DNA of 64,000 nucleotides from Mesorhizobium sp. LHD-90 (GCF_030929505.1 NZ_JAVFVV010000012.1:124001-188000), one strand, 5' to 3'; positions 17,025 through 26,171 are shown, numbered from the stretch's first letter. Notes: generated by a model from the sequence alone, not told the origin. Made by a program: numbers and translations.

Positions 17025-18665
17025 ATGCGACAGGCGTTGTTCCGGTTCGGGCGGTCGTTTTCGGCCGCCGGGCTGCTGCTCGGCACGCTGTTCTTCGCGG
17101 CGTCGCTGACGCCCAGCCTCGTCCCGCGCTCGTTCCTGCTGCAGGGCGTGCTGTCCGGCTGCTCGCTCGCCGCCGGCTATGGCATAGGCGTCTTCCTGCG
17201 TTGGCTGTGGTCCTGGCTGGAACTGCCGAAATTTCCGCCACGGGTGGATCTCGCCATCAAGCTCGTCGTGGCCGCTATTTTTGCCGTCGTCGCGGTGCGA
17301 TTCCTGTGGAAAGCCGCGGAGTGGCAAAACTCCATCCGCTCGCTGATGGGCATGGAGCCTGTCGATACCGCGCATCCGTTCAAGGTCGGATTGATCGCTC
17401 TCGCAGTGTTCGTTGTACTCATCGGCATCGCGCGGTTGTTCAACCTTGTGTTCGGTTTCCTGTCGCGGCGCATCGGCGGTTTCGCCTCGCGGCCGGTCGC
17501 CAACATCGTCGGCGCCGTCATCGCCGTCTCGCTGTTCTGGACAATCGTCGACGGCGTGCTGCTCAAGGCCGGACTTCGTGTCGCCGATTCCTCGTTCCGG
17601 ACCATGGACGCGCTTGTGGAAGATGCCAGCGCCCGGCCGACCGACCCGAACAAGACAGGCAGCGAAGTCTCGCTGATCGACTGGGAGGGGATCGGCCGCG
17701 CGGGCCGCGCCTTCGTCGCTCAAGGTCCGACAGGGGACGAGATCAAGACCTTTCTCGGCCGCGATGCCGCTGAGCCGCTCCGCGTCTATGCCGGACTGAA
17801 TTCGGCGGAAACGCCGGAGGAACGCGCAAAACTGGCGCTGGCGGAACTGAAGCGCGTCGGCGGCTTCGATCGCTCGGTGCTGATCGTCATCACGCCGACC
17901 GGCACAGGCTGGGTCGATCCACAGGCCATGAACACGGTCGAGTACCTGCACGGCGGCGACGTGGCGAGCGTCGCCATCCAGTATTCCTACCTGGCAAGCT
18001 GGCTGTCGCTGCTGGTCGAGCCGGAATACGGCAACGAGGCGGCGCGGGCGCTGTTCACGGAGGTCTACGGCTACTGGACGACGCTGCCCAGGGACAAGCG
18101 GCCCCGGCTCTATCTCTATGGTCTCAGCCTCGGCGCGCTGAATTCGCAGCGCTCCGCCGACCTGTTCGACGTGCTCGGCGACCCGTTGCAGGGCGCGCTG
18201 TGGAGCGGGCCGCCCTTCCCCAGCAGCATGTGGAACTCTGTCACGCGGCGGCGCGAGCCGGGCTCGCCGGCCTGGCTGCCGCGCTTCGGCAACGGCTCGG
18301 TGGTGCGCTTCACCGCGCAGAAGGATGCGCTCGACATTCCGGGCGCTGAATGGGGGCCGTTGCGGATCGTCTACCTGCAATATGCCAGCGACGCGATCAC
18401 CTTCTTCGAGCCCGCTTCCGCCTATAGCGAACCGGCCTGGATGGTGGGGCAACGCGGGCCGGACGTCTCGTCCGAACTGCATTGGTATCCGCTGGTCACC
18501 TTCTTCCAGTTGCTGCTCGACGTGATGACGGCGACGACGACGCCCATGGGCTACGGGCATGTCTACGCGCCGCAGCATTACATCGACGCCTGGGTGGAGG
18601 TGACCGACGTGCAGGGGTGGACGCCGGAGGAGATCGAGCGTCTGAAGCGGCATTTCGATCGATAG
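17025..18665 (+). CDS. membrane-anchored alpha/beta hydrolase (Abhydrolase_9 family)
   Basis: The 546-residue protein has an N-terminal membrane domain with four or five helices (about 10-185) and a C-terminal alpha/beta-hydrolase domain. The nucleophile elbow is LYGLSLGALNS, matching G-x-S-x-G. The lipid or peptide substrate of this family is unknown to me. ATG 17025 has GGAG at 9 bases; ATG 17004 is also in frame and would add 7 residues. It is a single gene between dctM and the DUF2007 gene. Confidence 0.82.
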   Translation: MRQALFRFGRSFSAAGLLLGTLFFAASLTPSLVPRSFLLQGVLSGCSLAAGYGIGVFLRWLWSWLELPKFPPRVDLAIKLVVAAIFAVVAVRFLWKAAEWQNSIRSLMGMEPVDTAHPFKVGLIALAVFVVLIGIARLFNLVFGFLSRRIGGFASRPVANIVGAVIAVSLFWTIVDGVLLKAGLRVADSSFRTMDALVEDASARPTDPNKTGSEVSLIDWEGIGRAGRAFVAQGPTGDEIKTFLGRDAAEPLRVYAGLNSAETPEERAKLALAELKRVGGFDRSVLIVITPTGTGWVDPQAMNTVEYLHGGDVASVAIQYSYLASWLSLLVEPEYGNEAARALFTEVYGYWTTLPRDKRPRLYLYGLSLGALNSQRSADLFDVLGDPLQGALWSGPPFPSSMWNSVTRRREPGSPAWLPRFGNGSVVRFTAQKDALDIPGAEWGPLRIVYLQYASDAITFFEPASAYSEPAWMVGQRGPDVSSELHWYPLVTFFQLLLDVMTATTTPMGYGHVYAPQHYIDAWVEVTDVQGWTPEEIERLKRHFDR

Positions 18666-18727
18666 GCGCGCGAGACCATCCGGACTTTGCGATTTACAGC
18701 CGCGCCGTTACCTGCGACTCTTCGGCC

Positions 18728-18952
18728 ATGATCGAGCTCATCCGCACCAACGACGCCGTGGTCCTCTCCTTCGCGCAATCGCTGCTGCGCGACGCCGGCA
18801 TAGAATGCCTGGTCGCCGACCAAAACATGAGCGTGCTCGACGGCTCGATCGGCATTCTGCCGCGCCGCATCCTTGTCGCGGACGACGACGCCGAACAGGC
18901 GCGGCGGATCTTTTCCGACGCCGGCATCGGCAACGAGATGCGCGAGCGGTGA
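18728..18952 (+). CDS. DUF2007 small protein
   Basis: This 74-residue protein matches the DUF2007 family (putative signal-transducing or ligand-binding domain): a beta-alpha-beta start with a segment like LLRDAGIECLVADQNMS, a central basic ILPRRILVADDDAEQARRI and a short tail. It has no membrane segment. The stop overlaps the start of the following methyltransferase gene, so the two are probably co-translated, an association common in alphaproteobacteria. Its role is unknown. Confidence 0.8.
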   Translation: MIELIRTNDAVVLSFAQSLLRDAGIECLVADQNMSVLDGSIGILPRRILVADDDAEQARRIFSDAGIGNEMRER

Positions 18953-19797
18953 GCCATGCCGCGGCCGCGGAGCGTGCGTTGAGCCGCAAGGCCCCGGACG
19001 ACGGAGGTCTCGACGCACCCTCCCCCGACAATCCGAACGCAACAGTCGACGCCTTCCATCGCGGCGGCTTTTGCCTCGTGCAGCCGAAGAAGGGCGGACA
19101 TCGGGCCGGCATGGACGCGCTGGTGCTGGCAGCCGCCGTGCCCGGCGATTTCTCCGGACGAGCGGTGGATTTCGGCGCTGGCGCCGGCGCGGTCGGTTTT
19201 GCGGTCGCAACCCGTTGCCCGAATGCCTCCGTGCTCCTGGTCGAACGTTCGCCGGAAATGGCCGATTATGCGGAGCGCTCGCTGGCGCATCCGAAAAATG
19301 CCGCGCTGGCATCGCGGGTCTCGCTTCTGGTCGCCGACGTTGCGCGTGCCGGCAGGGCGCGCGCCGCCGCCGGCCTTGCCGACCGCTCCGCCGACTTCGT
19401 GCTGATGAACCCGCCCTTCAACGAGAGCCGCGACCGCGCCACGCCGAATCCGCTGCGGCGGGATGCGCATGTCGCCGGCGAGACGATGTTCGAGGACTGG
19501 CTCCGCAGCGCCGCCGCAGTGCTGAGACCGAAGGGCAGGGTCGCGCTGATCGCCCGGCCGGCTTCGCTGGCAAAAATCCTTTCGGCGATGGAGGGCCGCT
19601 TCGGCGGCGCCGAGATCGTGCCGGTCCATCCCGACGCCGAAAGCCCCGCCATCCGCATCGTGGTGCGCGCCACGCGCGGCGCGCGGGGTGACGTGTCGCT
19701 GCACGCCCCTTTGTTCCTGCACGAGCAGGCCGACAACCGCTTCACGCCGCTTGCGGAGGCGATAAATGCTGGCGAAGCCTCGCTTTTCATGGACTGA
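18949..19797 (+). CDS. tRNA1(Val) N6-adenine methyltransferase-like protein
   Basis: The 282-residue protein is a class I SAM-dependent methyltransferase of the TrmN6/YfiC type. The SAM loop is AVDFGAGAGAVGFAVA (about residue 68) and the catalytic NPPF tetrapeptide lies in FVLMNPPFNES, as in N6-adenine methylases acting on tRNA. GTG 18949 overlaps the TGA of the DUF2007 gene and gives a sensible start; TTG 18979 is an alternative. The S49 peptidase gene follows. The family is firm; the tRNA target is inferred. Confidence 0.85.
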   Translation: MSHAAAAERALSRKAPDDGGLDAPSPDNPNATVDAFHRGGFCLVQPKKGGHRAGMDALVLAAAVPGDFSGRAVDFGAGAGAVGFAVATRCPNASVLLVERSPEMADYAERSLAHPKNAALASRVSLLVADVARAGRARAAAGLADRSADFVLMNPPFNESRDRATPNPLRRDAHVAGETMFEDWLRSAAAVLRPKGRVALIARPASLAKILSAMEGRFGGAEIVPVHPDAESPAIRIVVRATRGARGDVSLHAPLFLHEQADNRFTPLAEAINAGEASLFMD

Positions 19798-19872
19798 CGC
19801 CGGTTGTGCTTGCGCGGCGCGCGCCAATGCCTACATGCGTTGCAGAGACACAAGAGACGGAGTCCATCCACC

Positions 19873-20742
19873 GTGAAGTCGTTGCTGCGCCGCCTGCTGC
19901 CGAAATCGATGCGGTCGGATGGCGTGACGATCCCCGTCGTGCGCCTGCACGGCACGATCATGGCCGGCGGCGGCCAGTTCCGCCAGAACCTGTCGTTGGC
20001 ATCCACAGCCGGGCTTCTTGAAAAAGCCTTCGCGTTCAAGGATACACCGGCAATAGCGATCTCGATCAACTCACCGGGCGGCTCTCCGGTCCAGTCGCGG
20101 CTGATCTACCAGCGCATCCGCGATCTCGCGGAAGAGAAGAACAAGAAGGTGCTGGTGTTCGTCGAGGACGTGGCGGCCTCGGGCGGCTACATGATCGCGG
20201 TGGCCGGCGACGAGATCATCGCCGACCCGTCTTCCATCGTCGGCTCGATCGGCGTGGTATCCGCTTCTTTCGGCTTTCCCGAACTGATGCAGAAGATCGG
20301 CGTCGAGCGCCGCGTCTACACCGCGGGGCGCAACAAGGCGCTGCTCGATCCCTTCCAGCCGGAGAAAACTGAGGACGTCGAGCGGTTGAAGGCTTTGCAG
20401 CTTGAAATCCACGAGACCTTCATCGATCTCGTCAAGGACCGGCGTGGCGACAGGCTCTCGGACGACCCGGACCTGTTCACCGGCCTGTTCTGGACGGGCA
20501 AGAAGGGCCTTTCGCTCGGGCTGGTCGACGCGATCGGCGACATGCGCGGGACGCTGAAGGACCGTTTCGGCGACAAGACACAACTGAAACTGATCACCCA
20601 GCCGCGCGGGCTTTTCGGCCGCCGGCTGGGTGTTTTCGGATCGAGCGCCGGGATTCCAATTGCCGACATCGCAAGCTCGGCCGTCGAGGGCTTGCTCGAC
20701 GCGGCGGAGGCGCGCGCGCTGTGGAGCCGCTACGGGCTTTGA
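19873..20742 (+). CDS. S49 family serine peptidase (SohB/SppA-like)
   Basis: The 289-residue protein has one S49 domain. It contains the oxyanion-region NSPGGSP, the nucleophile serine in EDVAASGGYMIA, and the general-base lysine in AGRNKALLDPF. SppA-type enzymes cut signal peptides and membrane remnants. There is no clear N-terminal membrane anchor, so it is likely cytoplasmic or peripheral. GTG 19873 is chosen because the basic KSLLRRLLPKS start is typical and upstream codons lack domain similarity. Confidence 0.88.
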   Translation: MKSLLRRLLPKSMRSDGVTIPVVRLHGTIMAGGGQFRQNLSLASTAGLLEKAFAFKDTPAIAISINSPGGSPVQSRLIYQRIRDLAEEKNKKVLVFVEDVAASGGYMIAVAGDEIIADPSSIVGSIGVVSASFGFPELMQKIGVERRVYTAGRNKALLDPFQPEKTEDVERLKALQLEIHETFIDLVKDRRGDRLSDDPDLFTGLFWTGKKGLSLGLVDAIGDMRGTLKDRFGDKTQLKLITQPRGLFGRRLGVFGSSAGIPIADIASSAVEGLLDAAEARALWSRYGL

Positions 20743-20823
20743 ACCGCCGGCGTTTTGCCGCTATGATGGTCGGATGCCGACCTGAATGGTTTTCCGACCG
20801 TTCGATGCAGGGAGGGTAATGTC

Positions 20824-21009
20824 ATGCCGCAGCTCATCTTTTTCGCCATCGTCGGCATCGTGGCCTATTTCGGCTACCGCCATTTCGTGCGCGAGGCCGA
20901 GCGCGTGACCGCAAAGATCAGGCGGCATGAGCAGCAGGCAAAGACCCGCGCCAACGGCACGCTGGTGTTCGACCCCAAGACCGGCGAATATCGCCCGGCA
21001 AAGGACTGA
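20824..21009 (+). CDS. small single-span membrane protein
   Basis: The 61-residue protein has one hydrophobic helix (about 3-19), then a basic amphipathic helix and a conserved-looking end TLVFDPKTGEYRPAKD. A GGGAGG site precedes the ATG. It lies between the S49 peptidase gene and ispE, 9 bases before the latter, and is likely transcribed with it. Function is unknown. Confidence 0.75.
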   Translation: MPQLIFFAIVGIVAYFGYRHFVREAERVTAKIRRHEQQAKTRANGTLVFDPKTGEYRPAKD

Positions 21010-21018
21010 CGGTCCATC

Positions 21019-21918
21019 ATGGCGGATGCAGCAACGGCCGTCGCCGAGGCGGCGCCGGCCAAGATCAACCTTGCCCTGCATGTCGTCGGCCGGCGAAGCG
21101 ACGGCTATCACCGTATCGAGAGTTTTTCCGTTTTCACCGCCTTCGGCGACCGGATCGCGGTCGGCCCGGCGCCACGCGACCTGTTCACCGTTTCGGGACC
21201 CTTTGCGCATGAAATCCCCGACAGCGCCGAAAATCTCGCCGTGCGGGCGCGCGACGTCTTGCGAAAGGCAGCCGGAGCGGCGGCCGCCTCCCCGGCGCTG
21301 ATCTTTCTGGAAAAGAACATACCCCCCTCCTCCGGTGTCGGCGGCGGCTCGAGCGATGCAGCCGCCGTGCTGAGGGCGCTGCTGCGTTTCTGGAAACTCG
21401 ACATAAGCGCCGAAGCGCTGTCACGCATCGGGCTGACGCTGGGAGCCGACGTGCCGATGTGCCTGCATGCCAGGCCGCTGATTGCACGCGGTATCGGCGA
21501 TGTGATCGAGCCGGTCGAAAAATTCCCCTCGCTGGCGCTGGTGCTGGTCAATCCGCGCGTCGCCGTCGGCACGCCGCAGGTCTTTGCGGCCCTGGAGAAA
21601 CGCGAAAACCCGCCGCTTCCGCCTCTGCCCAAAAGCCCGGATACGGCCCGCCTCGTCGATTGGCTGACAGCGACCCGCAACGATCTGATGGCGCCGGCCA
21701 AAAACCTCGCGCCGGCGATCGGCGAGGTGCTCGAGACGCTGAATGGCGCGGGCGCCGCCTTTGCCCGGATGTCGGGGTCCGGCGCGACCTGCTTCGGCCT
21801 GTTCAAGGACAGGGTTTCGGCCGAGCGCGCCGCCGGTGCGATTGCCAAGGCGCGGCCGGACTGGTTCGTCGTGGCGACGGAGACGACGGCTTCGGCTTTT
21901 CCTGGAGAGGAGCATTGA
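21019..21918 (+). CDS. ispE: 4-diphosphocytidyl-2-C-methyl-D-erythritol kinase
   Basis: IspE phosphorylates CDP-ME in the non-mevalonate isoprenoid pathway. The 299-residue GHMP kinase shows the substrate-binding PAKINLALHVVGRRSDGYH near the start and the ATP-binding PPSSGVGGGSSDAAAVL at about residues 100-116, with MSGSGATCFGLF near the end. It feeds the isoprenoid supply used by the ispB and ubiA products. An inverted pair of palindromic repeats follows the stop. Confidence 0.94.
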   Translation: MADAATAVAEAAPAKINLALHVVGRRSDGYHRIESFSVFTAFGDRIAVGPAPRDLFTVSGPFAHEIPDSAENLAVRARDVLRKAAGAAAASPALIFLEKNIPPSSGVGGGSSDAAAVLRALLRFWKLDISAEALSRIGLTLGADVPMCLHARPLIARGIGDVIEPVEKFPSLALVLVNPRVAVGTPQVFAALEKRENPPLPPLPKSPDTARLVDWLTATRNDLMAPAKNLAPAIGEVLETLNGAGAAFARMSGSGATCFGLFKDRVSAERAAGAIAKARPDWFVVATETTASAFPGEEH

Positions 21919-21933
21919 GGATGGCGCTCCTTC

Positions 21934-22106
21934 GCGCCCCCCTCTGTCCTGCCGGACATCTCCCCCACAAGGGGGGAGATCGGCCGTCTGCTTGGGTTTC
22001 GCCAATCGCAAACGTTGCAGAAGAGGCGGCATCGGCGCCGCTGCCAATCTCTCCCCTTGTGGGGGAGATGTCCGGCAGGACAGAGGGGGGCAACGTAGAG
22101 CGCCGC
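21934..22106. repeat. composite inverted palindromic repeat between ispE and moaB
   Basis: Two inverted copies of GCCCCCCTCTGTCCTGCCGG followed by ATCTCCCCCACAAGGGGGGAGAT lie on either side of a spacer of about 75 bases that contains GGGTTTCGCCAA and GCAGAAGA. The same spacer words occur in the iorB element at 46801-46975, so palindromes and spacer seem to move together. Confidence 0.88.
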
Positions 22107-22147
22107 TCTCCAGTGCCAATGCCGTCGTCCAGTTGAGCGAGGCATCA

Positions 22148-22693
22148 ATGGCCACCGAACCCAGACCTTTCATCCCTGTCGGCATCGCCGTGCTCACCGT
22201 CTCCGACACGCGCACGCTGGCAGACGACAGATCAGGCCAGACGCTGGCCGACCGCATCGTCGAGGCCGGCCATGTGCTCGCCGACCGCTCCATCGTCACC
22301 GACGACAAGGAAAAAATCCGCGAAAAAGTGCTCGCCTGGTCGCGCGAAGACAAGATCGACGTGGTGATAACCACCGGCGGCACCGGCTTTACGGGCCGCG
22401 ACGTGACGCCGGAGGCGCTGGAGCCTATCTTCGAAAAGCGCATGGACGGCTTTTCCGAAGTCTTCCACCGTATCTCCTACGACAAGATCGGCACCTCGAC
22501 GATCCAGAGCAGGGCGACCGGCGGTGTGGTCAACGCCACATTCGTCTTCGTGCTGCCCGGCTCGCCCGGCGCCTGCCGCGACGCCTGGGACGGCATTTTG
22601 AAAGCGCAACTCGACTACCGGCACATGCCCTGTAATTTCGTGGAGATCATGCCGCGCCTCGATGAGCATTTGAAGCGCGGCGTGAGTGCATAA
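22148..22693 (+). CDS. moaB: molybdenum cofactor biosynthesis protein B
   Basis: The 181-residue protein is of the MoaB/MogA fold. It has VLTVSDTRTLADDRSGQTLA at the start, the molybdopterin-binding TTGGTGFTGRDVTPEAL motif, and LPGSPGACRDAWDGIL. These proteins adenylylate molybdopterin before metal insertion. The presence of MoaB implies molybdoenzymes elsewhere in the genome. It lies downstream of a repeat-filled gap and is followed by the convergent regulator gene. Confidence 0.92.
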   Translation: MATEPRPFIPVGIAVLTVSDTRTLADDRSGQTLADRIVEAGHVLADRSIVTDDKEKIREKVLAWSREDKIDVVITTGGTGFTGRDVTPEALEPIFEKRMDGFSEVFHRISYDKIGTSTIQSRATGGVVNATFVFVLPGSPGACRDAWDGILKAQLDYRHMPCNFVEIMPRLDEHLKRGVSA

Positions 22694-22717
22694 AGCGGCT
22701 CGGACGACGTAGCCCTT

Positions 22718-23911
22718 TCATGCTCCGGCAACAAACCGGGCGATTTCCTCGAAGAGAACAGGCCAGGCCTTCTCCTGTGGCAGGGTCATGTGGTTGCCGC
22801 TTTCCAGCACGACGAATTCGGCCCCTGGAATCCTGGCAGCGAGCCGGCGGCCCTGATCGAACGGCTGGACGCCGTCGTCGCGCGCGTGGATCACAAGTGT
22901 CGACACGCGCACCTTCTCCAGCAGATCGGAAACATCGAAGCTATCGAACGCGGCCCTCAGCAGCGCAGCGTTTTCCGGCGATGTTGTCAGCCGCTGCAGA
23001 TTGACCAGCGAATCCATCTGCTCGCGGCTGCCGTCGGGAATGAACATGGCAGCGAAGGCATTGATGAAGGGACTGCCGCGCTTGGCCCAGCCGTGGCGGA
23101 TCAGTGTGATGATCGCCTCCGCCTGCTCCCGTTCGCTCTGCGTGCCTCTCACCAGCCGCCCTTGCGCAAAACCGCCCTGCAGAACCAGGCGGCTGACGCG
23201 GTTAGGATGGCGCGCGCTGTAAGCAATGGCGATCGGCGCGCCCTGCGAAGTGCCGTAGAGCGCAAACCGGTCGAGACCCGCAGCGTCGACGACTGCCTCA
23301 AGGTCATCGACAAAACGCTCCAGCGAACAATCCGTCAGTGTCCAGTCGGACAGGCCATTTCCACGCTGATCGTAGCGGACCAGATGAAAACGCCTGTTCA
23401 GCATGTCGAGGGACGGACGCCAGATCGGGCTCTGCCAGTCATGTTCCAAATGGGTGAGCCAATGGCCGGCCTTCACCAGTGGATAGCCGCTGCCGCTCGT
23501 CGCATAGGCGATGGACGTGCCATCGGCCGAGCGGCAGAGCGCCACGCGCTGGCGGCTGGTTTCGACAGGACCGTGCAAAAGCGCGGTCGACTGCGGCGGC
23601 GCCTCCTCCTCGATCGAACCGACGAAACGGAAACCACGGCGCGGCACGGTCCTGATCCAGGCCTGGCGCTTGCCATCGTCACCGATGGCGCTGCGGGCCG
23701 CGCTGATGCGGGCGGCAATCGCCGAATCCGAGACGATCCGGTTTTGCCAGACACCCCTGATGAGTTCGTCCTGCGAGACGACCCGCTCGCGGTTCTGCAC
23801 CAGAAGCAGAAGAAGATCGAAGACCTGCGGCTCGACCGGCCGCTGCCGGCCGTCCACCCAAAGTTCGCGGGTTTCCTGTTCCAATCCGCACTGACCGAAC
23901 CGATAGCGCAT
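22718..23911 (-). CDS. winged-helix DNA-binding domain fused to an alpha/beta hydrolase
   Basis: The 397-residue protein joins an OmpR/CadC-type Trans_reg_C domain (about 1-100, with VEPQVFDLLLLLVQ and WIRTVPRRGFRFVG) to a hydrolase domain (about 125-397). The hydrolase has the whole triad: Ser in YGTSQGAPIA, Asp in IHARDDGVQP, and His in ESGNHMTLPQE. No membrane helix is seen, so it is probably a cytoplasmic regulator that binds or turns over a small ligand; that is inference. ATG 23911 is chosen because upstream codons have no domain. Its target genes are unknown. Confidence 0.87.
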   Translation of the reverse strand: MRYRFGQCGLEQETRELWVDGRQRPVEPQVFDLLLLLVQNRERVVSQDELIRGVWQNRIVSDSAIAARISAARSAIGDDGKRQAWIRTVPRRGFRFVGSIEEEAPPQSTALLHGPVETSRQRVALCRSADGTSIAYATSGSGYPLVKAGHWLTHLEHDWQSPIWRPSLDMLNRRFHLVRYDQRGNGLSDWTLTDCSLERFVDDLEAVVDAAGLDRFALYGTSQGAPIAIAYSARHPNRVSRLVLQGGFAQGRLVRGTQSEREQAEAIITLIRHGWAKRGSPFINAFAAMFIPDGSREQMDSLVNLQRLTTSPENAALLRAAFDSFDVSDLLEKVRVSTLVIHARDDGVQPFDQGRRLAARIPGAEFVVLESGNHMTLPQEKAWPVLFEEIARFVAGA

Positions 23912-24062
23912 GGCCGTTTCTACACCGGCGCGCGGTGGAATAGGAGGGCACCGGTTGCGGCAAAGCAAAAGGCAAGAGAAAGACAAGGAAACCTTCAGGC
24001 GCCGGTCAAGCGAAGCGCCAGCCGGACGGTTAGCCTCGGCACGCTGAGCTGGGGTGACCACC

Positions 24063-24281
24063 ATGACCGCCTTTGCCGAATCGCCTATCCGTCGCAGGGC
24101 CGACGGATCGATCGACACGGATTTTTACGCGCACCGCGCCCAAAACCTTCGCCGCGCAGCCATCCGCAACGAACCCGCGCGCTGGGCCGCCTGGCTCCGC
24201 CGCTGGACGCGCGTTGCCACAGATTGCGACAGCGCTTTCAGGAGGGCTGTCCTCACCCGCGCCGCGGTTCGGCGACCCTGA
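24063..24281 (+). CDS. small hypothetical protein
   Basis: The 72-residue frame begins MTAFAESPIRRRADGSIDTDFY and continues with charged helix RAQNLRRAAIRNEPARWAAWLRRW. Small proteins with an Ile-Asp-x-Asp-x-Tyr start followed by an Arg/Ala-rich helix occur in rhizobia, so this may be real. Its last 29 bases overlap the convergent glycosyltransferase gene, which weakens the case for its present C-terminus. No function is known. Confidence 0.45.
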   Translation: MTAFAESPIRRRADGSIDTDFYAHRAQNLRRAAIRNEPARWAAWLRRWTRVATDCDSAFRRAVLTRAAVRRP

Positions 24282-24765
24282 TCTGCGCATCCAGCCGCCG
24301 CGAGGCCAGGCCGCGTGCGATCGCCTCGGCACTTTTGGCGGATTTGGCCAGCGCCATCGCCTGGCCCTTGCGGATGACCAGCCCTTCGGCCAACGCCGTC
24401 GGTGACGAGAACATGCGCGAAAACAGCGGTCTGCGGTCTTCGCGGCTGCGCGAGAAACGGGCCGGCATCGACTGCTTTGCGATATGGCCGATGACCGCCT
24501 CGGTCCAGCCGTCGACCAATCGGGCACCGGGCTCCAACATCAGCAGCCACTCGCCCTTGGCCTGCCTTACGCCGGCGGCGACACCGCCTTCGGCCACATA
24601 ATGGCAGCCGGCGTGCTCGGCGACGTAGTGCGTCTGGTCGGTCGAGCCATGGTCGCAGACGATCACATCGCGCACGATGCCCTCGACCGCCGCGCCGACC
24701 AGCGAGGCCAGAGTGCGGGCAAGCGCCTCCTCGTCGTTCCTGGTCTCGATCAGCACCGTCAGCAT
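24253..24765 (-). CDS. family 2 glycosyltransferase
   Basis: The 170-residue protein has the GT-A nucleotide-sugar fold: TVLIETRNDEEALARTLASLV at the N-terminus and CDHGSTDQT in place of the usual D-x-S-T-D motif, with VRQAKGEWLLMLEPGARL near residue 80. It is shorter than most family members and lacks membrane helices. ATG 24765 is preferred because upstream codons do not match the fold. The acceptor is unknown. Confidence 0.75.
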   Translation of the reverse strand: MLTVLIETRNDEEALARTLASLVGAAVEGIVRDVIVCDHGSTDQTHYVAEHAGCHYVAEGGVAAGVRQAKGEWLLMLEPGARLVDGWTEAVIGHIAKQSMPARFSRSREDRRPLFSRMFSSPTALAEGLVIRKGQAMALAKSAKSAEAIARGLASRRLDAQIRVAEPRRG

Positions 24766-24965
24766 TCGTAGCCGAATAGCGAGTTGCGTCGCGAAAGGCC
24801 AGCATTGCGGTGCAACCGGTTGTTTTGCAATGCCCGCCGACTGCGCAAGTCTGAACGCTGAGTGGCAGGACATGGCGGGAGTGAAAAGCGCAGAGCCGCT
24901 TCCACGCGAAAACGGAAATCGAAAAGTTCTTGATTTGTTCCGTTCCAGCGGATAGGAATAGTTTC

Positions 24966-26171
24966 ATGAACGCTCCGATTCGACATAACGCAGAAACGCC
25001 ATGGCAGCGCGCGAAAATGGAACAGATCGTGCGCGCAGACATTGCCGCCTTTGGAAGCGGCAGGTCCGAAATGGCCAATGCGATGATCGAGGATAGCGGC
25101 GTGCGGGTCGACGGGGACCGCCGGCGCGGACGCGGCGCGGGGGTCAATCCGTCCGGCCGGTTCGAGCCGGTGAGCCGTCACGTCTTCGATGACGGCTGGG
25201 AATCGCTGGAAGAGCTTCCACCCTTCAAGACCGAGGTGCAGGTGGAAAAACCGCGCACCATCATCACCCGCAACACCTCGCCGGATATCTCCTTCGACCG
25301 CTCGATCAATCCCTATCGCGGCTGCGAGCACGGCTGCGTCTACTGCTTTGCGCGGCCGACGCACAGTTTCATGGGCCTGTCGCCGGGGCTGGATTTCGAG
25401 TCGAAGCTGTTCGCCAAGCCGGACGCCGCAAGGCTGCTCGACAAGGAGCTCTCCAAGGAAGGCTATCAGCCGCGCACCATCGCCATCGGCACAAACACCG
25501 ACCCCTACCAGCCGATCGAGAAGAAATACCGCATCATGCGCGAGGTCCTGGAAGTGCTGGAGGCGCGCGGCCATCCGGTCGGAATCGTGACCAAGTCAGC
25601 GCTGGTGACCCGCGACATCGACATTCTTTCGCGCATGGCGGAAAGGGGCCTTGCCAAGGTGGCGCTGTCAGTGACCAGCCTCGACCGCATGCTGGCGCGC
25701 ACCATGGAGCCACGCGCCTCGACGCCGACCAAGCGGCTGGAGGCGATGCGCATGCTGAGCGACGCCGGCATTCCGGCTTCGGTCATGGTTGCGCCGATCG
25801 TGCCAGGCCTCAACGACCACGAGATCGAGCGCATCCTCGATTCGGCGGCTAATGCCGGTGCGCGCGAGGCGGGCTACGTCATCCTGCGGCTGCCGCTGGA
25901 AGTCAGCCCGATCTTCAAGGACTGGCTGCTGCGCCACTATCCGGACCGCTACCGCCATGTGATGTCGCTGATCCGTTCGATGCGCGACGGCAAGGATTAC
26001 GATTCCGAATGGGGCAAGCGCATGAAGGGCTCCGGCCCCTATGCCTGGCAGATCGGCCGCCGCTTCGAGATCGCCGCGAAAAAACTCGGCCTCAACCAGG
26101 AGCGGACGCGGCTGCGCACCGACCTGTTCAAGGGAAACGAGGGGAGGACAGAGCAATTGATGCTTTTGTAG
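24966..26171 (+). CDS. PA0069-type radical SAM protein
   Basis: The 401-residue radical SAM protein carries the cluster-binding CEHGCVYC (C-x3-C-x2-C) at about residues 119-126 and the family marker NPYRGCEHG. The segments IGTNTDPYQPIEKKYRIMREVLEVL and MVAPIVPGLNDHEIE are typical of the PA0069/SplB-like group. This group is widespread and without an assigned reaction, although relation to spore photoproduct lyase hints at DNA or nucleic-acid repair. ATG 24966 follows AGGAAT. The stop lies in a tandem repeat. Confidence 0.88.
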   Translation: MNAPIRHNAETPWQRAKMEQIVRADIAAFGSGRSEMANAMIEDSGVRVDGDRRRGRGAGVNPSGRFEPVSRHVFDDGWESLEELPPFKTEVQVEKPRTIITRNTSPDISFDRSINPYRGCEHGCVYCFARPTHSFMGLSPGLDFESKLFAKPDAARLLDKELSKEGYQPRTIAIGTNTDPYQPIEKKYRIMREVLEVLEARGHPVGIVTKSALVTRDIDILSRMAERGLAKVALSVTSLDRMLARTMEPRASTPTKRLEAMRMLSDAGIPASVMVAPIVPGLNDHEIERILDSAANAGAREAGYVILRLPLEVSPIFKDWLLRHYPDRYRHVMSLIRSMRDGKDYDSEWGKRMKGSGPYAWQIGRRFEIAAKKLGLNQERTRLRTDLFKGNEGRTEQLMLL

